Source of the DNA: Ceratotherium simum simum
Lineage: Eukaryota > Chordata > Mammalia > Perissodactyla > Rhinocerotidae
NCBI RefSeq assembly: GCF_000283155.1
Contig: NW_004454163.1
Coordinates: forward strand, 4,640,086-4,704,085
DNA length: 64,000 nucleotides
Direction of reading: 5' to 3'
Of this stretch, positions 36,855-49,121 are shown one piece after another (positions within the stretch are counted from its first letter, which is position 1; every line of letters starts with the position of its first letter). The translations under genes were made by a program, and so were the position numbers. The notes under the pieces were generated by a model that worked only from the letters and a program-made list of their open reading frames with translations, was not told where the DNA came from and searched no databases.

Positions 36855-38355
36855 TTTTTTTTTTTTTTCATAAAGTAACCAGGTTATGGGCAGAGCTAAA
36901 TAGAATTCACTCTTTTTCAAGGCCTGCCAATTGGAGAAATAATTTTCCTTCAGATTGTGGCTCTGTTGTTTCCAAGACAAAATAATGTTTTGGAGAAATA
37001 TGTTTACTTAAAAAGTCATCTCAATAGGTAAGTAGCAGGAATGCAATCTGCCATTGGTGAAAAGGTTGAGGAAGATTTTAAGGGCCCACTTTCACCCTTC
37101 TTTATGGGTCTGAGTCTATTCTCTACTTGTAAACATAAGGGACAGTGACAAGAGAGCTTCAATGCACAACTAGAAGACCCGGTACTGATTGGGATGTGGC
37201 CTCAGGTAGGAGCCATAAAATAAGACCTCCTTTTGTGAAAGGACTAGAGTTTTTCCTTAGAGTGGGTTGGCAGTAATTTTTTAAAAGAGAGTTGGGGTGT
37301 GCAGGGCACAAACTAGAGGATAGAGAATCATGACAAGAATATGAAGACTATCTACGGGAACAGCCTTTGTTCTAAAACATACTGAATGTCTCTTCGTTTG
37401 GGTGTTACAGCAAACGGTGAGGTAAGCTAGGACTTTAACTCTGTTTTACATGCATAAAATACTCTTCTGAGATTGTCAATCTTTCAGTAAAGAACTCTCT
37501 CTCTGTATTTTGTAGTTGTAGGCTAAAACATCAAGGTGCCTACTGATGAAAAGGAAGAAGCATGCAATCCCCAGATGTGGACCACAACTCTGAATCCTCA
37601 TTGGATATAGTCAATAAATGAGAGATCTACAGTCCAGGAAGCACCATCAAAAGCTGAAATGCAGAGATAGAAATAGTAAACCTCCTGATTGCTTCATAGG
37701 TTGCTAAAACAGTCCATTAGAAGAGAAATGGGAAAGGTTCAGCCACACAGAGATTACACAGGAAAAATACTGTAAATCATAGTTTCATGGGAATACATCA
37801 GTATTCCCAAGGCACAGTCCCCAAAGGATGCTCCAAGTCTTTGATAATTGCAACAAAGGTGTTAGTAAAGGCAAGATGTGAGTTTTGTCAGAGGTGAATT
37901 GATGTTTTACTTGTAAATTCGAATATATTCAGGTTTTCTTATAATTTAATAATTTGGAAACTGACGTAAGTATACTTAAATATAGATGTATAGAACTTAA
38001 CGAAGAAAGTTAAAATCTTCTGAGACAACAAAATGCAGAATTCCTCACCTCTAATGATATCCAATTCATTGATTTTACAGTCAAATATAGCATCTTAAAA
38101 TATAATTTTCAGATTATAACAGAGCATAATAAAAAATAACTGCATCTGTTCATCTGTGTCTGCTGAAAATTTATTTCAATCAAGTACTTATTTTTTTGGA
38201 AGTAGCAGTCCTAGTTTGATATCTAAATACAAATGTTTTAAAATTGTTGCAATGACAGAATCAGAAGGCACAAGTAAAATGAGAAATTAAGAAATAATTT
38301 TCCAAAAGATGTAAAAAAGTATGACTTCACTCTAAAGGTGGTAATAATTTTTCCA
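36855..38355. other. No feature recognised
   Basis: Apparently single-copy AT-rich DNA; no supported open frame. Confidence 0.45.
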
Positions 38356-38359
38356 ATGA

Positions 38360-38580
38360 GGAAGTGTTGAGGAGTGCTTAGATGAGCCATGCTGCTCAGG
38401 TTCAAGTGCTGGCCCTGTCACTTACTAGTGGCTATAGGCAAAGTGTTTTACCTTCCTGTTCTTCCTTTTTCTCATTTGTGTAGTGGCTGTAATAATAATT
38501 ATTATCTCCCACGGTTTTGAAGATTAAATGTGATAACACATGTACAACACTTAGAAGAAGACCTGGAAAAATAAGTGTTA
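38360..38580 (+). mobile_element. MIR SINE
   Basis: 'gctcaggttcaagtgctggc', 'gtcacttactagtggctata' and 'gaagattaaatgtgataaca' are in MIR order. Confidence 0.75.
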
Positions 38581-38899
38581 GAATTTTTATCATAAATATG
38601 TATGATATTTATAAATTCCAACAAAAATAATTCAAAAGCAAAATCAAATAAATGCAATTTGAGACTCTAGATTTATAGCTCTACCTTCAACATTTCACTT
38701 ATATTCTAATTTGGTATCGATAACTGCTTACTCTACATCATCAATTTCTCAAACTCAACACGTGTGTATAGGAACACATTCTCTTCTATCTGAAACCTGC
38801 TTCTAAACTATATGAGCTATCCAAGTAATTTGTTCTGCAATTTATACAATCACTCATATATTTGTATGCCTCTGGTGACGGGAACAATGCCTCAAATGT

Positions 38900-39880
38900 A
38901 GAAAAAAGTCATACAAATTTGCTGAATAATCAGACTCCTTACTTCTCACCTCCAAGTCACTAAGTCCTTTTGTAGTTACCTCCGAAATCTTTTCCCAATT
39001 TGCACCCTTCACTTTCCTCACATTGCCATTGTGTCAGTATAGCCTGTCATAACCTTTAATCTGGAACATTTCACTACTTTCTACATAGACTTTCTGCCTC
39101 TGGCCCAAATCTTGCAGGTCTGTCTACATATAACTTCAAGGGTGGTTTTTCTAAAACATAAATTTAGTCATGCCATGGTCAGGCTTAAAATTGTTTCAAT
39201 GGCTTTCCATTGCCTGGGTTATAAGATCCAAGCTATTAGACCCAGCATATAAGATTCTTTCTGATTTGCCTATTTAACTTTGCAGGTCTTTGATCTACCT
39301 TTTCCTAACGTCCACCTCTCTACGATGCCATCTGTACCTCCTTCTGCCTGATATTTATTTGTAACTCCCTGTTAATTCAATGCTTCCCCCCATTTTGGTC
39401 TAAGCTTATACACACCTTTCTCTGAAGCCTGTTCATCTCCCAGCATGTCCACTTTCAAGACCTAGTACAGGTATCTACTTCTCTGTGAAGTCTGGGGGGA
39501 GTTACAAGGAGTCTCAAGTTTCTTGAGTTTCTTTAAGTAACTTCTTAAATTATTATTTATGGACATAAATCATCAGAATATCACTCATAAAAGGAGCTGA
39601 CTAATGTGAGTTTCTGATTGATAAATGCCATTTTATGGAAATTTAAGTTTACTGTCTCTAATAAATTTAGCCGTTCTTGAATTTCTATGTAATACTCTCT
39701 TAAAAATATCTGCCATAGAGATTTTATGACATCTTTTGAGGAAACTCTGTTGCTAATAGGTGCTAGGCAATCTCCTCCAAGATACAGGCATTGTCTTGTC
39801 TTTGAATGTCCACTGCCTAGCAGAGTTCTAGTTCCCTCAAACATGATTTTTGAGTAAGTGAATAAACGATTTTATGTTCT
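38900..39880 (+). mobile_element. L2 LINE relic, ORF2 end and 3' UTR
   Basis: L2 in sense orientation: 'tcatgccatggtcaggctta', 'caatggctttccattgcctg' and 'ctggtataagatccaagct'-like text at 39210-39235, then a 3' tail region at 39760-39870 ending 'gagtaagtgaataaacg'. Stops throughout. Confidence 0.65.
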
Positions 39881-42800
39881 CTACTTACCCCACCAAAGGT
39901 TTGCAATTTTTTTCTTTTTTCATTTTTTTTTTTTTAGTTTTAGTTTTCTGACATAGCACATTCTTGCTGAGCTTTGAAATCTGGACTCAGCTCTAACTTT
40001 CTCACCACTGGTGAATACAATGTATCTGATACTTAATAAAAAACATTATGTTGAAGCAGACTTCAAACTTTCTCATAATATAAAGTTTTTTAATTTGAAG
40101 TCTCTGAGAAAATACGTGATGAACGTGTACAGGAAATTTTATAAAAATATAAGATTTCTCTCAATAAGAGTTTACTTTGCTTTTTATATGAACTGAAAAA
40201 ATTGCAGAAAATTTAATGGCACTTCCACCAAAAACAAAGCAAAAACCAACAAAAAGCCACACAAAAAATTTTCCTTTATTAAACCCATAATCAAGTGATA
40301 TAAATATGGCCTATTCTATTACATACAGCCATTTCGGCATACTTCTGATGTTTATGCTAAAGAAAAATCTTATACATTGCTAACACCTGGAACATTATAT
40401 GTCCTAAAATCTAGAAAAATTACACATTTATTTAACATGTTTTCCAGTCCATTAAAATATGGATATATTTCAGCTATGTTATCAGGCTTACTTCAATTTT
40501 AATGATATGGTTATCTTTTTAACCTACACTTTTTTAATCTACTTTTATGACATTATTCTAATACATCTGACTCATTTCCTTTTTAACTCCAAACTAGATA
40601 TATTCTAGAATTATAATTTTTTTATTTCTAAAATGTGGATACTTAGAAAATATGCAAATGAATCAATTTGATGATTGTATATTCAACTCATTGTCTTAAA
40701 ATGTTATAATAATCTCCCCTTATTGAGATACAAATATAAGATACTAAATGAAAGTTAATACACTGCCAAGTTTTGATTACCCAAATAATAAGTAGTCTAT
40801 AAATTTTACTTTAAATTTACTAATAAGCCTAAATACTCTGCTTGATCACTTATTTGACATTGGATGAAAGGAAGGGAATCTGAAAATCTATTTCTGGTAT
40901 TTTATTAAATGATTTCAAAAGGCTTTATGATAGCATATACTTTCTACTTAACCCTTCATTCTACTTCCGTAGAGAAACTCTTTAAACTCTTTAAATGGAA
41001 AATTGTAAGTACCAAATCTTAGCACGAATTACAATGGAGATGAAGCAAATGGGGGTTAGAACAAGGAAACAGAGCTCACCCAGGTCTTCACAAAGTGATT
41101 CTACTTTGTTTAAAGTAAATTCCTAGATAATATGCACAGATGTTCAAATGTATAACCAAATAAAAGTGATATTTTAGATGACTATACATTGTAGATCATC
41201 AATACTGCTGACGTGTTTCTTTACAGTTATTCAAGATTTGCCAGGGTGGACATTTATAGAGGAGTATATCAGAATATTATGCATCAGTTTTGTGGAAATC
41301 TCTGACTCAAATTAGATATCAGTGGGTGATTATAACCAGATCTCTTCTGCATAAGTAATTCAGAGACATTACCACTTTGGAAACACATTTTTAGTGAAAA
41401 GGCAATTGGATTTATCTTGTTTTGATTTTTGTTGCTATGAAATTGTTTAGGGAATGATGATAGATATAAATCTTGAAGCATGTGATAATGTTGTAACGAA
41501 ATAAATTCAAAGGTAAAGGAAGATTAAAAAAAAAGTCTACTACCTGGTGCCTTGTGTGTGGACATCATCTATATCTTTTCATCTATCTTATCCCTCCATC
41601 TAGCACAGCAGATGCTCTAAGATGAGGTAATGAAGATTAAGACAAAGGCCTTCAGGAATATACATATTAGGTTAGGATACTGCCAAGAAATCATATAAGA
41701 AACATAATCTAGCTATGAATTAGAAGGGCAATGAAAATAGCAAGAGACAATATTGGTTAAACTCAGAAATTTATATTGCATTAAAGACAAAGGGAAAGTG
41801 CTTCAAATTTAAATTAATGCTGATTAATAAAGACAAATGCAAGAGAAAATATGGCACAAATTCATACAGACACATTACAAAGACAGAACAGGAGTTATTA
41901 TCAACAGAGAACCATAAATATGGGAATAAATCTTCAAATCTATTAGGGATGAGAATTAGAAAATAAACAGCTATACTGAAAGATGGAGAAGGAAAAACAG
42001 TATGTGCCTCATCAATATTTGTTTAATTATAGTGAATTATTGAATGAAGAGGTTTATACAGAGAGCAGCAAACAGGCTGGAGTTAAATGACTGCTTCACC
42101 ACTGCCTTTTAGGAGAAAGTGGTTGTAAACTGTTGATCAGAGTTAAATAGCCATGGTGGTAGGATGGGCACCTAAGGAGAATCAGTTAGCCATGTAGACA
42201 TTTAATAGAAAAGCAAAAAGAGCTGTCTATATATAAAAATCACAGGAATAGGAAAAGCAGCTGTCTGCATGAAAATCAAGAAGAAGGAGTCTTTGCAATA
42301 TTTTAAGGGCTTTTTAAATTTAAAATGAAAATAATTTGGAAAAGCAAAATATTTATGTATCTTTAAAGAGGTAAAAGAATAGGACTCGGTTACTTGGTTA
42401 CCTGGGAAGATACCAGAAGAAGTAATCAATCAAATTTTACTCACCTGGAAAAGTATGGGTTCTATGAAACACTAACATGGTTTTTTGAATAGCAAATCAT
42501 GCCAGACCCATTTAATCTTGTTCTGTGATAGCATTACAGGCCACAGAGACAAGGAAAAATGATAGTGACAATCCATCTTATTTTCAGGAGGTCTTGGAAT
42601 ATTTTCATTGGCAAACTTGGGAAAATATGACCTTAACCACTTTATTTTTAGGTGGGTGGAGGCACAACATGCTTGAATGTTTAATTAAAGGATAATTGAA
42701 GTTTCAACGTCAAGTTGTACTAATATTTTGATGTAGCTCCCATGAACTGGTCCTGGGGACCATCTAGTCAACAGCTATTAGATGACCTGCATTAAGTAAT

Positions 42801-43354
42801 TTAGAGTGTGCTCATCAACTCTCTAGGCAATTACAAATTTACTTAGTAAAAGTAGGAGATAAAAACTGAAAAAAGGGAATAATGTAAACACACAAAACAG
42901 ATATCTGTAAAAAAATTGTCTTCTGTAAAAAAATTGTCTTATTAGAATATTAATCAACAATGTGATGCTACTGTGAAAACTGCCAACACTCGGGAGGAAA
43001 GTCTTCAAAGGAGTACGACGTGCAAGGACTTAAAAAAATCCTTTTGCCTTTTCTTTTTTGTAGGTAATCACCATCAAGGTACTTGTTTATAGTTTTAGTC
43101 ACTAATATCAAACTTTTTAATGAATTCAAAGATAAAGTTTGGTTATTTTTATGTTTTTCAAATATTCTGCCTTGTGTATTACTTTTGTAATTGGAGGATT
43201 CAAGCTACATTTTAAAAGTGTGTTTAAAAAGCAAGCAAACAAATAATTTAGAGAAAATATGAGGATATCCCCCTCAGAAGTATTTTGGGCAATAAAAGAA
43301 ATTGAAGATGTTGCCTATAAGGAAATCACAAAGTGAGGAGAGCTATTTAGCCCA
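39881..43354. other. Long stretch with little recognisable
   Basis: T-rich and A-rich runs (39903-39940) and AT-rich single-copy DNA. Open frames (40011-40196, 41284-41481, 42202-42429, 42823-43008) are short and show no motif. A MIR-like scrap (cagagctcacccaggtctt, reverse) lies near 41070. See also the 18-bp tandem duplication at 42904. Confidence 0.45.
42904..42939. repeat. Perfect 18-bp tandem duplication (two copies)
   Basis: The unit tctgtaaaaaaattgtct is present twice with no gap and no mismatch. Confidence 0.95.
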
Positions 43355-43560
43355 CGGTCAACAAATATTTAGAAGGATATACTATGTGATACCCATATGC
43401 TAGGCTATCCCATGCCTCTTCCCTTGTAATCTTCAAAGGACCTTTACACAGTGAAAGAGGAAAGAGAATTAGAGGAAACAGGCTGGCTGGGTGACTTTCC
43501 CAAGGTCTTATCAGAGACAGAACTCACATTTGAATTTGTATTGACTTCAGGTGTTCCTAA
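43355..43560 (-). mobile_element. MIR SINE, reverse
   Basis: 'atatgctaggctatccca', 'agaggaaacaggctggctgg' and 'gtgactttcccaaggtctta' run in antisense MIR order. Confidence 0.7.
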
Positions 43561-44029
43561 CTGAAAGAAAATTAAAATATTTCTTTATTTCTTAGTGTAT
43601 GTGTGGCATCACTGTAGAAAAATAAAATAATTTTAAATTTATGAATATATGTTTTAAAAGATACTGTAGGGTTTTTCCTATTCTTTCTTTCAACATTGAT
43701 TCAAATTGTCACGTGGGGTCCACCTTCTCCTGTATAAAGATAGAATAATTCCTACAAAAGGTGTAATTACTTCAGACTGTGAAGATTACAAACCCTCATG
43801 ACAATAACTGGACCCGCATTCTGTAATGAGAATTATATCTATTTTACATAAGCAAAGCAAATGAACTATAATAAAAAGAATTTATAATGGAGGCTTGGGA
43901 TATTTGGGATTTTATCTGATCTGCATTTTTCTAGAGTTTTCTTCTGAGCATCCTACATTTTTCAAAATCCCATGATATTTACTTTGGAATGCCCACTTCT
44001 TGTTTCAAGGCCCTTATTAATTTTTATCT

Positions 44030-44560
44030 TTTATTTTGTAACATAAAAATAGCTTTATATTTTTATATCAAGAAATAATAAATGCTCATCATAAAAATAA
44101 AATAAACAAATAAAGGAATGAGGAAGAGAGTGAAAATCATCCATAGCCTCAGTGATGCCAACTTTTGGAATATAGATTTCCAGAGAGATTGGTAGAAATT
44201 AATGTTAAAATCTAATACATATGAGAATACAAAGTAGGAATCATACAGTGCATGTTGAATTATAGCTTGAGTTTTCAATTAAATATGTCCCATGGCTATT
44301 TACATCATTCCTTTTAAAGACGGTATAATACTCCATTGTATACCAATTCTATTACATACTTAAACAATTCCATATTACTGTATATTGAATATGCTGACAT
44401 TTTTCCCTTTTATAAACAGTGCTATAAACATTATACATATATCTTTGCAGACTTTTTCAGATTATTTTCTTATAAATTCCCAGAGGTAGAAATGCCGTCT
44501 CAGTGGGTATGCATAAACATTTTGTTAGATACTCCACTGGGAATGATCATCAAGTAATTG
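44030..44560 (-). mobile_element. Old L1M 3' UTR fragment, reverse
   Basis: 'aagaaataataaatgctcat', 'cggtataatactccattgta', 'cagtgctataaacattatac' and 'aattcccagaggtagaaatg' follow the antisense L1M 3' UTR. Confidence 0.55.
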
Positions 44561-44564
44561 AAAA

Positions 44565-45065
44565 AATATTTGCCAGGTACTTTTCTAGGTGCTAGAGTTA
44601 CGGCTGTGAATAAGGTAATAAGTTCCTTGCTCTTATTGAACTTACATTCAGTTGGCAGAAATAGAGCACGAACAAATGAACTTAAAATACCAGAGTGGTA
44701 AGTGCTATGAAGAAAAGAAAACAGAGTGACGTGAGGGTGGGTGGCTGACGGACCACTTTAGATTAGCGGCTCTTGGAAAGCTGCTCTGAGGAGGGGACTT
44801 TTAATGTGACAGTTAAATGGTAAGAAGGAGCCAGATACAGAAAATTTGGGGGGAAATGTACATTTGGAAGGATCTGAAATGTCAATGACCCTATACTGAG
44901 AATGAGCCTAGTTGTCAAGGATCAAAAAATAGCCTGTGGCTAGAGCAGAGTGGGATGAGCAAGAGAGTAGATATGAGGGGGCAAGAGAGTGGATTATGCA
45001 GTCTGGAACTCAGGGCAAGAAGTGTGGATTTAATTCTGAATACGGTGGTAAGTCACTGGATGATT
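44565..45065 (-). mobile_element. L2 LINE relic, right-hand end (3' UTR and ORF2 end), reverse
   Basis: Antisense L2: 'tttgccaggtacttttctag', 'gctcttattgaacttacatt', 'gtggtaagtgctatgaagaa', 'gaggaggggacttttaatgt' and 'atgcagtctggaactcaggg'. It continues beyond the L1/ERE insertion in the piece at 45640-46295, with some consensus missing between them. Confidence 0.75.
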
Positions 45066-45635
45066 CTACTTTAATTTAATGATGATATACATATATTAAA
45101 GTACACACATCATAAGAATGTAGCTCAATGAATTATTCACAAACTGAATACATTCCCCCAGATCAGGAAAGAAAACATTACCAGCATTCCCCCAATTCCC
45201 TGTATGTTCTCTTCCAGTCACTACTTCCCACTGAGGATAACTACTCTCTTGACTTTTTATTTTTTTATTTATTTTTTGGTGAGGAAGATTATCCTTGAGC
45301 TAACATCTGTTGCCAGTCCTGTTTTTTTTGCTGAGGAAGATTGGTCCTGGGCTAACATCCATGTCCATCTTCCTCTACTTTATACGTGGGACGCCTGCCA
45401 CAGCATGGCTTGATAAACGGTGCATAGGTCTGCACCTGGGATCCGAACCTGCGCACCATGGGCCACCAAAGTGGAGCGCGTGAACTTAACCACCATGCCA
45501 CCAGGCCAGCCCCACTGACTTTTAACAGCATAGATTAATTCAAAAAGTCATACAGTTTGTGCTCTCTTTGTCTGACTTATTTTGCTCAAAATTATGCTTG
45601 TGTAATTCATCTATATTTAGGCATCTTCCTAAAGA
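45066..45635 (-). mobile_element. Old L1M fragment inserted in L2, reverse
   Basis: 'aagaatgtagctcaatgaat', 'ttctcttccagtcactactt', 'gtcatacagtttgtgctctc' and 'gtctgacttattttgctcaa' match the antisense L1M 3' UTR. It is interrupted by an ERE at 45258-45515. Confidence 0.6.
45258..45515 (-). mobile_element. ERE1-type SINE, reverse
   Basis: T-rich tail, then 'gaggaagattatccttgagc', 'cgtgggacgcctgccacagc' and the head 'accaccatgccaccaggcca'. A short duplication, tgactttt, flanks it (45250-45257 and 45516-45523). Confidence 0.88.
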
Positions 45636-45639
45636 GAAA

Positions 45640-46295
45640 ATGTGAATAAAAAAGGAAATGAACCCCACCACTGAGCACTGGAGTACCCCAACATTTGGAA
45701 GGTGAGCAGAATAAGAGTTGCTAATACAAGACATAGAGAGGGTCCAGTGAAGTGGGAGAAAAAATAGGAGACCATGGTGTTATGGCCAAGGCAAAAGATG
45801 CTTCAAGGAGAACAGCTAATAGTGATCAAATATTGTTGAGCTATTGAGCAAGATGAGGTCAGATATATACTACTGGATTTGACATTATGGAAGTCATTGA
45901 CAAGTGGTACTTCAAAGAAGAGAATGGGAAGTGATGAGGTAAAGCCTGCCAATGCAGATAACATTCCAAAATTTTTAACAAAAAATGAAGGGCTCTAGGG
46001 AACATGGAATCAAAATAGGCTTTTTGAGGCGGTAAATACCACAGCATGTTTCTATGATTATGGAAATAATCCAGTGTAAAGGGAAAATCTGAGGATACAG
46101 AAGGATGAGAAAATTGTGTGAATGATGGTTATAAGAAGATGAAAGAGGATGGAATTCAGAGCACAGGGGAAGGAGCTTATCTGTATTAGGAGCTGAAGTA
46201 CTTCAATTTTAATAGGAAGAAAGAGAGTAACTATAGAGTAGATGCAGGTAGGTTGGTGAATTTGGTTGTGAACAAATAAGAGTTCTCACCTTTTA
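45640..46295 (-). mobile_element. L2 LINE relic with reverse transcriptase traces, reverse
   Basis: On minus, the decayed frame around 45650-45720 reads HLPNVGVLQCSVVGFISF, matching the L2 motif LNVGVPQGSVLGPLLF; the PQG of the catalytic region is altered to LQC. Further left in the L2 ORF, text is still recognisable to about 46290 ('gatgcaggtaggttggtgaa'). Non-functional. Confidence 0.75.
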
Positions 46296-46299
46296 CAAA

Positions 46300-47780
46300 T
46301 GCTTCTTGTCCCACACACTCCCCTACCATCACTGTGTATAATCAATCTTATTGATCTTTTAAAATCAGAGTTGAAAACTTGTACCTCATTTTACTTTGTA
46401 TGTATACAATTTTTAGAGGTAGAAACAGTTTTCCTACATTTATTGGCCATCTGGATGTTTAAAACTTGCTGTATTTGTTGTTTGTTTGCTCATTCAAAAA
46501 TATCTTTCTGTTTCCATCACATAAACAATAATTTGCCTGGATTCAGCATTCTTGGGAGCCTTAATTTGTTCTTTAAATTTATGTATATATTTTTATGACT
46601 GTCTTCTGTCATAAAACATTGAGGATGTTAAGTCTGAAGTTAGTGTGATATTTTCCCTTTGTATGTTTCTTCTAAATGGATCTTTTCTGGAATTATTTCT
46701 TTATCCTTGAAATTTAAAACTTGGTAAGGCATCACTAGAGATAAGGCCCAAGATCAGCTGGGTCTTTATTTGGGGCAGTCTAAACGTGTGCCTTTCTCTC
46801 ACATAGGCAGGCTGTGCTGTTGGTGCATGGTTGCAACAATGACTACAGATGGACTGTCCACAGATACCCATGAGGGATGCCTCCAGTCCTTGCATCTCCA
46901 GGTAAGAAAGATCCCATCCAAGTTATCGGATAATGCTCTTAAGAAGCTGGGTCTTCAAGCCTGAAAGGGGATTCGCTGTGGTAGTCCTTGCCTCAGCCTG
47001 CAAGTTTCCTATACAGGAGGACATCTGGGGAGGTGAAGTTACCATAATTCCATCCTTTGCTTACTGTCACATTCCAGTGCTCTTTTAGGAATGGGAGTTT
47101 CTATTTATCAGCACTCAGTATCGTTCCTTTTTTTTTTCCCCAAATCTCTGTTCATTTGGGAGAAAATCTGTCTGCACAATATATTTGGCAGCAGCCTATC
47201 TTATCAGCATTGATTATTATAATATTCTTTATAATATTATTTCCTGGTACCTTGGAGTGTGTGTGTCTAACTCTAGTCATGCTATCATGTTTCCCAGAAT
47301 CTCAAGCTCCATCATCAAATTTCCACAGAAAGCTATGCTTCCCTCTGTATTCTTTGCTAAATGCTGGCTGCTGCTTGGAGTTGCTGCTCTCTCTTTCTTC
47401 CTCTTTTTTAACATGTATGCCCTGTGTCTCATCCTAATTTCTGTTGCAGGCTCAATAGGATTAGGATCAGCTGCTTTGGCAAACACATGTTCTGTGGTCT
47501 GAGGCAACAGGAGGGGAATTTTAAAGTTTCTTTAGTGGGAAAAGTATTTTTTTGCTTGGATCTCTGACCATTGATCAGAAACATAAATGACCTGCCACTG
47601 CCTGTGTAAAACCATAAAATCTCTCCATCAAAAAGTATTTTATTACTAGGCACTGCTTAATCATACTCATGCCCAGTATCACAGGTCTTACAAAGTATTT
47701 ATAACTGAAATACTTTGGCATTTAAAGAGAGACAATGATATACAGTAAATGGATAATAGGTTGGGTAGGGTAGACAAAAA
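46300..47780. other. Unassigned, moderately GC-richer block
   Basis: No firm repeat. Overlapping open frames on both strands at 47057-47507 (up to 126 codons) have hydrophobic, low-specificity translations and look like decayed repeat or chance. A candidate spliced exon at 46807-46901 is listed separately. Confidence 0.4.
46807..46901 (+). other. Possible spliced exon (coding or non-coding), forward
   Basis: Strong acceptor-like tract (gtgcctttctctcacatag) just before 46807 and a good donor (catctccag|gtaaga) after 46901. One frame is open for 31 codons (RLCCWCMVATMTTDGLSTD then THEGCLQSLHLQ), but the minus strand is also open and no known protein is recognised. It may be a lncRNA exon or coincidence. 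Confidence 0.25.
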
Positions 47781-47784
47781 GAAT

Positions 47785-47903
47785 ATAAGAGAAGCTCTGG
47801 AATAGCAGAAAGCCCATAAGCTTCAGTCCAAGGGGCCTGGGTTTGAATCCCAGCACTGGTTACCACTTACAAGTAGTGTGGCCTTAAGTTACAACAAAGT
47901 ACC
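47785..47903 (+). mobile_element. MIR SINE, left half (split by an LTR)
   Basis: 'aggggcctgggtttgaatcc', 'cagcactggttaccacttac' and 'gtgtggccttaagttac'. The match breaks off where the MLT1A begins and resumes at 48309 with 'cagtttcctagggagaaatg'. Confidence 0.75.
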
Positions 47904-48308
47904 TGTTATGGGTTTTATTGTGTCCTCTCTCCCCAAATTCATATGTTGAAGTCCTAACCCCCAGGACCTCAGAATGCGAGTGTAATTGGAGATCGGCTCT
48001 AAATTTACAGAGATAACTAAGTTAAAATGAGGTCACTAGGGTGGGCCCTAATCCAATGTCACTGGTGTCATTATCAGAAGAGGAAATTTGGACAGACACG
48101 TAAAGAGGGAAGACGATGTAAAGACATAGGGAGAAGATGGTCATCTACAAGCCAAGGAGAGAGGCCCAGAACAGATGCTTCCTTCACAACCGTCAGGGAA
48201 CCAACCCTGTTGACACCTTAATCTTAGATATCTAGCCTCTAAAACTGAGAGACAATACATTTCTATTGTTTAAGCCACCCAGTCTGTGGCACTTTGTTGC
48301 AGCAGCCC
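47904..48308 (+). mobile_element. MaLR solo LTR (MLT1A-like) inserted in MIR
   Basis: Starts tgttatgggttttattgtgt, with 'catatgttgaagtcctaacc', 'gggtgggccctaatccaatg' and 'caatacatttctattgttta', and ends 'gttgcagcagccct'. MIR sequence continues on both sides, which fixes the order of insertion. Confidence 0.85.
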
Positions 48309-48375
48309 TCAGTTTCCTAGGGAGAAATGGGAGTATTTCCAGTTGTTTCATAGAGTTTTTATAACTTAAATAATA
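48309..48375 (+). mobile_element. MIR SINE, right half
   Basis: Continuation of the MIR at 47785: 'cagtttcctagggagaaatg' corresponds to the MIR phrase before 'atctgtaaaatggg'; 'tcatagagtttttataac' follows. Confidence 0.6.
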
Positions 48376-48403
48376 AGAATAGAATAACAATGATAATGTT
48401 ACC

Positions 48404-48430
48404 TGTAACTGACTTAAATAGTCAGTTACA
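48404..48430. repeat. Short inverted repeat, 10-bp arms, 7-base loop
   Basis: tgtaactgac at 48404-48413 pairs with gtcagttaca at 48421-48430. Within AT-rich DNA right of the MIR. Confidence 0.8.
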
Positions 48431-48882
48431 TGGTAGGTGTAGTGTTCAATGCTTTACACGTTGTAGACGCACAGCATGGTGACTGCCACATAGAGGGTGT
48501 GTAATACACAGAACTATTTTTATTTTCTCTTATTTACTGCAATGAAAAGATGCTGAAGTGAAAATATACTGCAATGAAAAAGGAGAGATGCAAAGATACA
48601 GGAATAAATTAAAAAAATATATATCTTATATAAGGGAGAAGAAACTAACACACTGCAAGGGGAAGGAAAGGAAATACATTGAAGGTTTGCGACTGCAGGG
48701 AGTAACGGACACTGAAGTAGTAAGGGACCAACCAGTAAGTGGTTCTCAGGGTGAACAGAGAAGAACATGTTTTCTTGTGCAGAGCTTTTTAGGTATATTT
48801 GGCCAGAACTGTCACAATGTGTCTAAGTTTTTATTTCTATGTGATCCTATAGTTTGCATACCGTTTGTGTTATAATTGTTTT

Positions 48883-49109
48883 TAAATATTTATTTTTATT
48901 TATTTTTTGGTGAGGAAGATCTTTTTGCTGAGGAAGATTGGCCCTGGGCTAATATCCGTGCCCATCCTCCTCCACTCCACACGTGGGACGCCTACCACAG
49001 CATGGCTCGACAGGCAGTGCACGGGTCTGTGCCCGGCATCCGAACCCGCGAACCCCAGGCCACCGAAGCAGAGCACACAAAACCAACCACCATGCCACCG
49101 GGCCAGCCC
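48883..49109 (-). mobile_element. ERE1-type SINE with shortened tail, reverse
   Basis: A perfect 12-bp duplication, tataattgtttt, flanks it (48871-48882 and 49110-49121). The body reads 'gattggccctgggctaatat', 'cacgtgggacgcctaccaca' and the head 'accatgccaccgggccagcc'. The first 'gaggaagat' unit of the tail runs straight into the second, so about 30 bases usual in ERE1 are missing. Confidence 0.92.
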
Positions 49110-49121
49110 CTATAATTGTTT

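Noticed and set aside
42400..42445. Reverse donor-like signals (gtaacc, gtgagt)
   Set aside because: No acceptor and open frame at a plausible distance.
47057..47507. Overlapping 76-126-codon frames on both strands
   Set aside because: Open in several frames at once, hydrophobic and without motifs; more likely decayed repeat than a gene.
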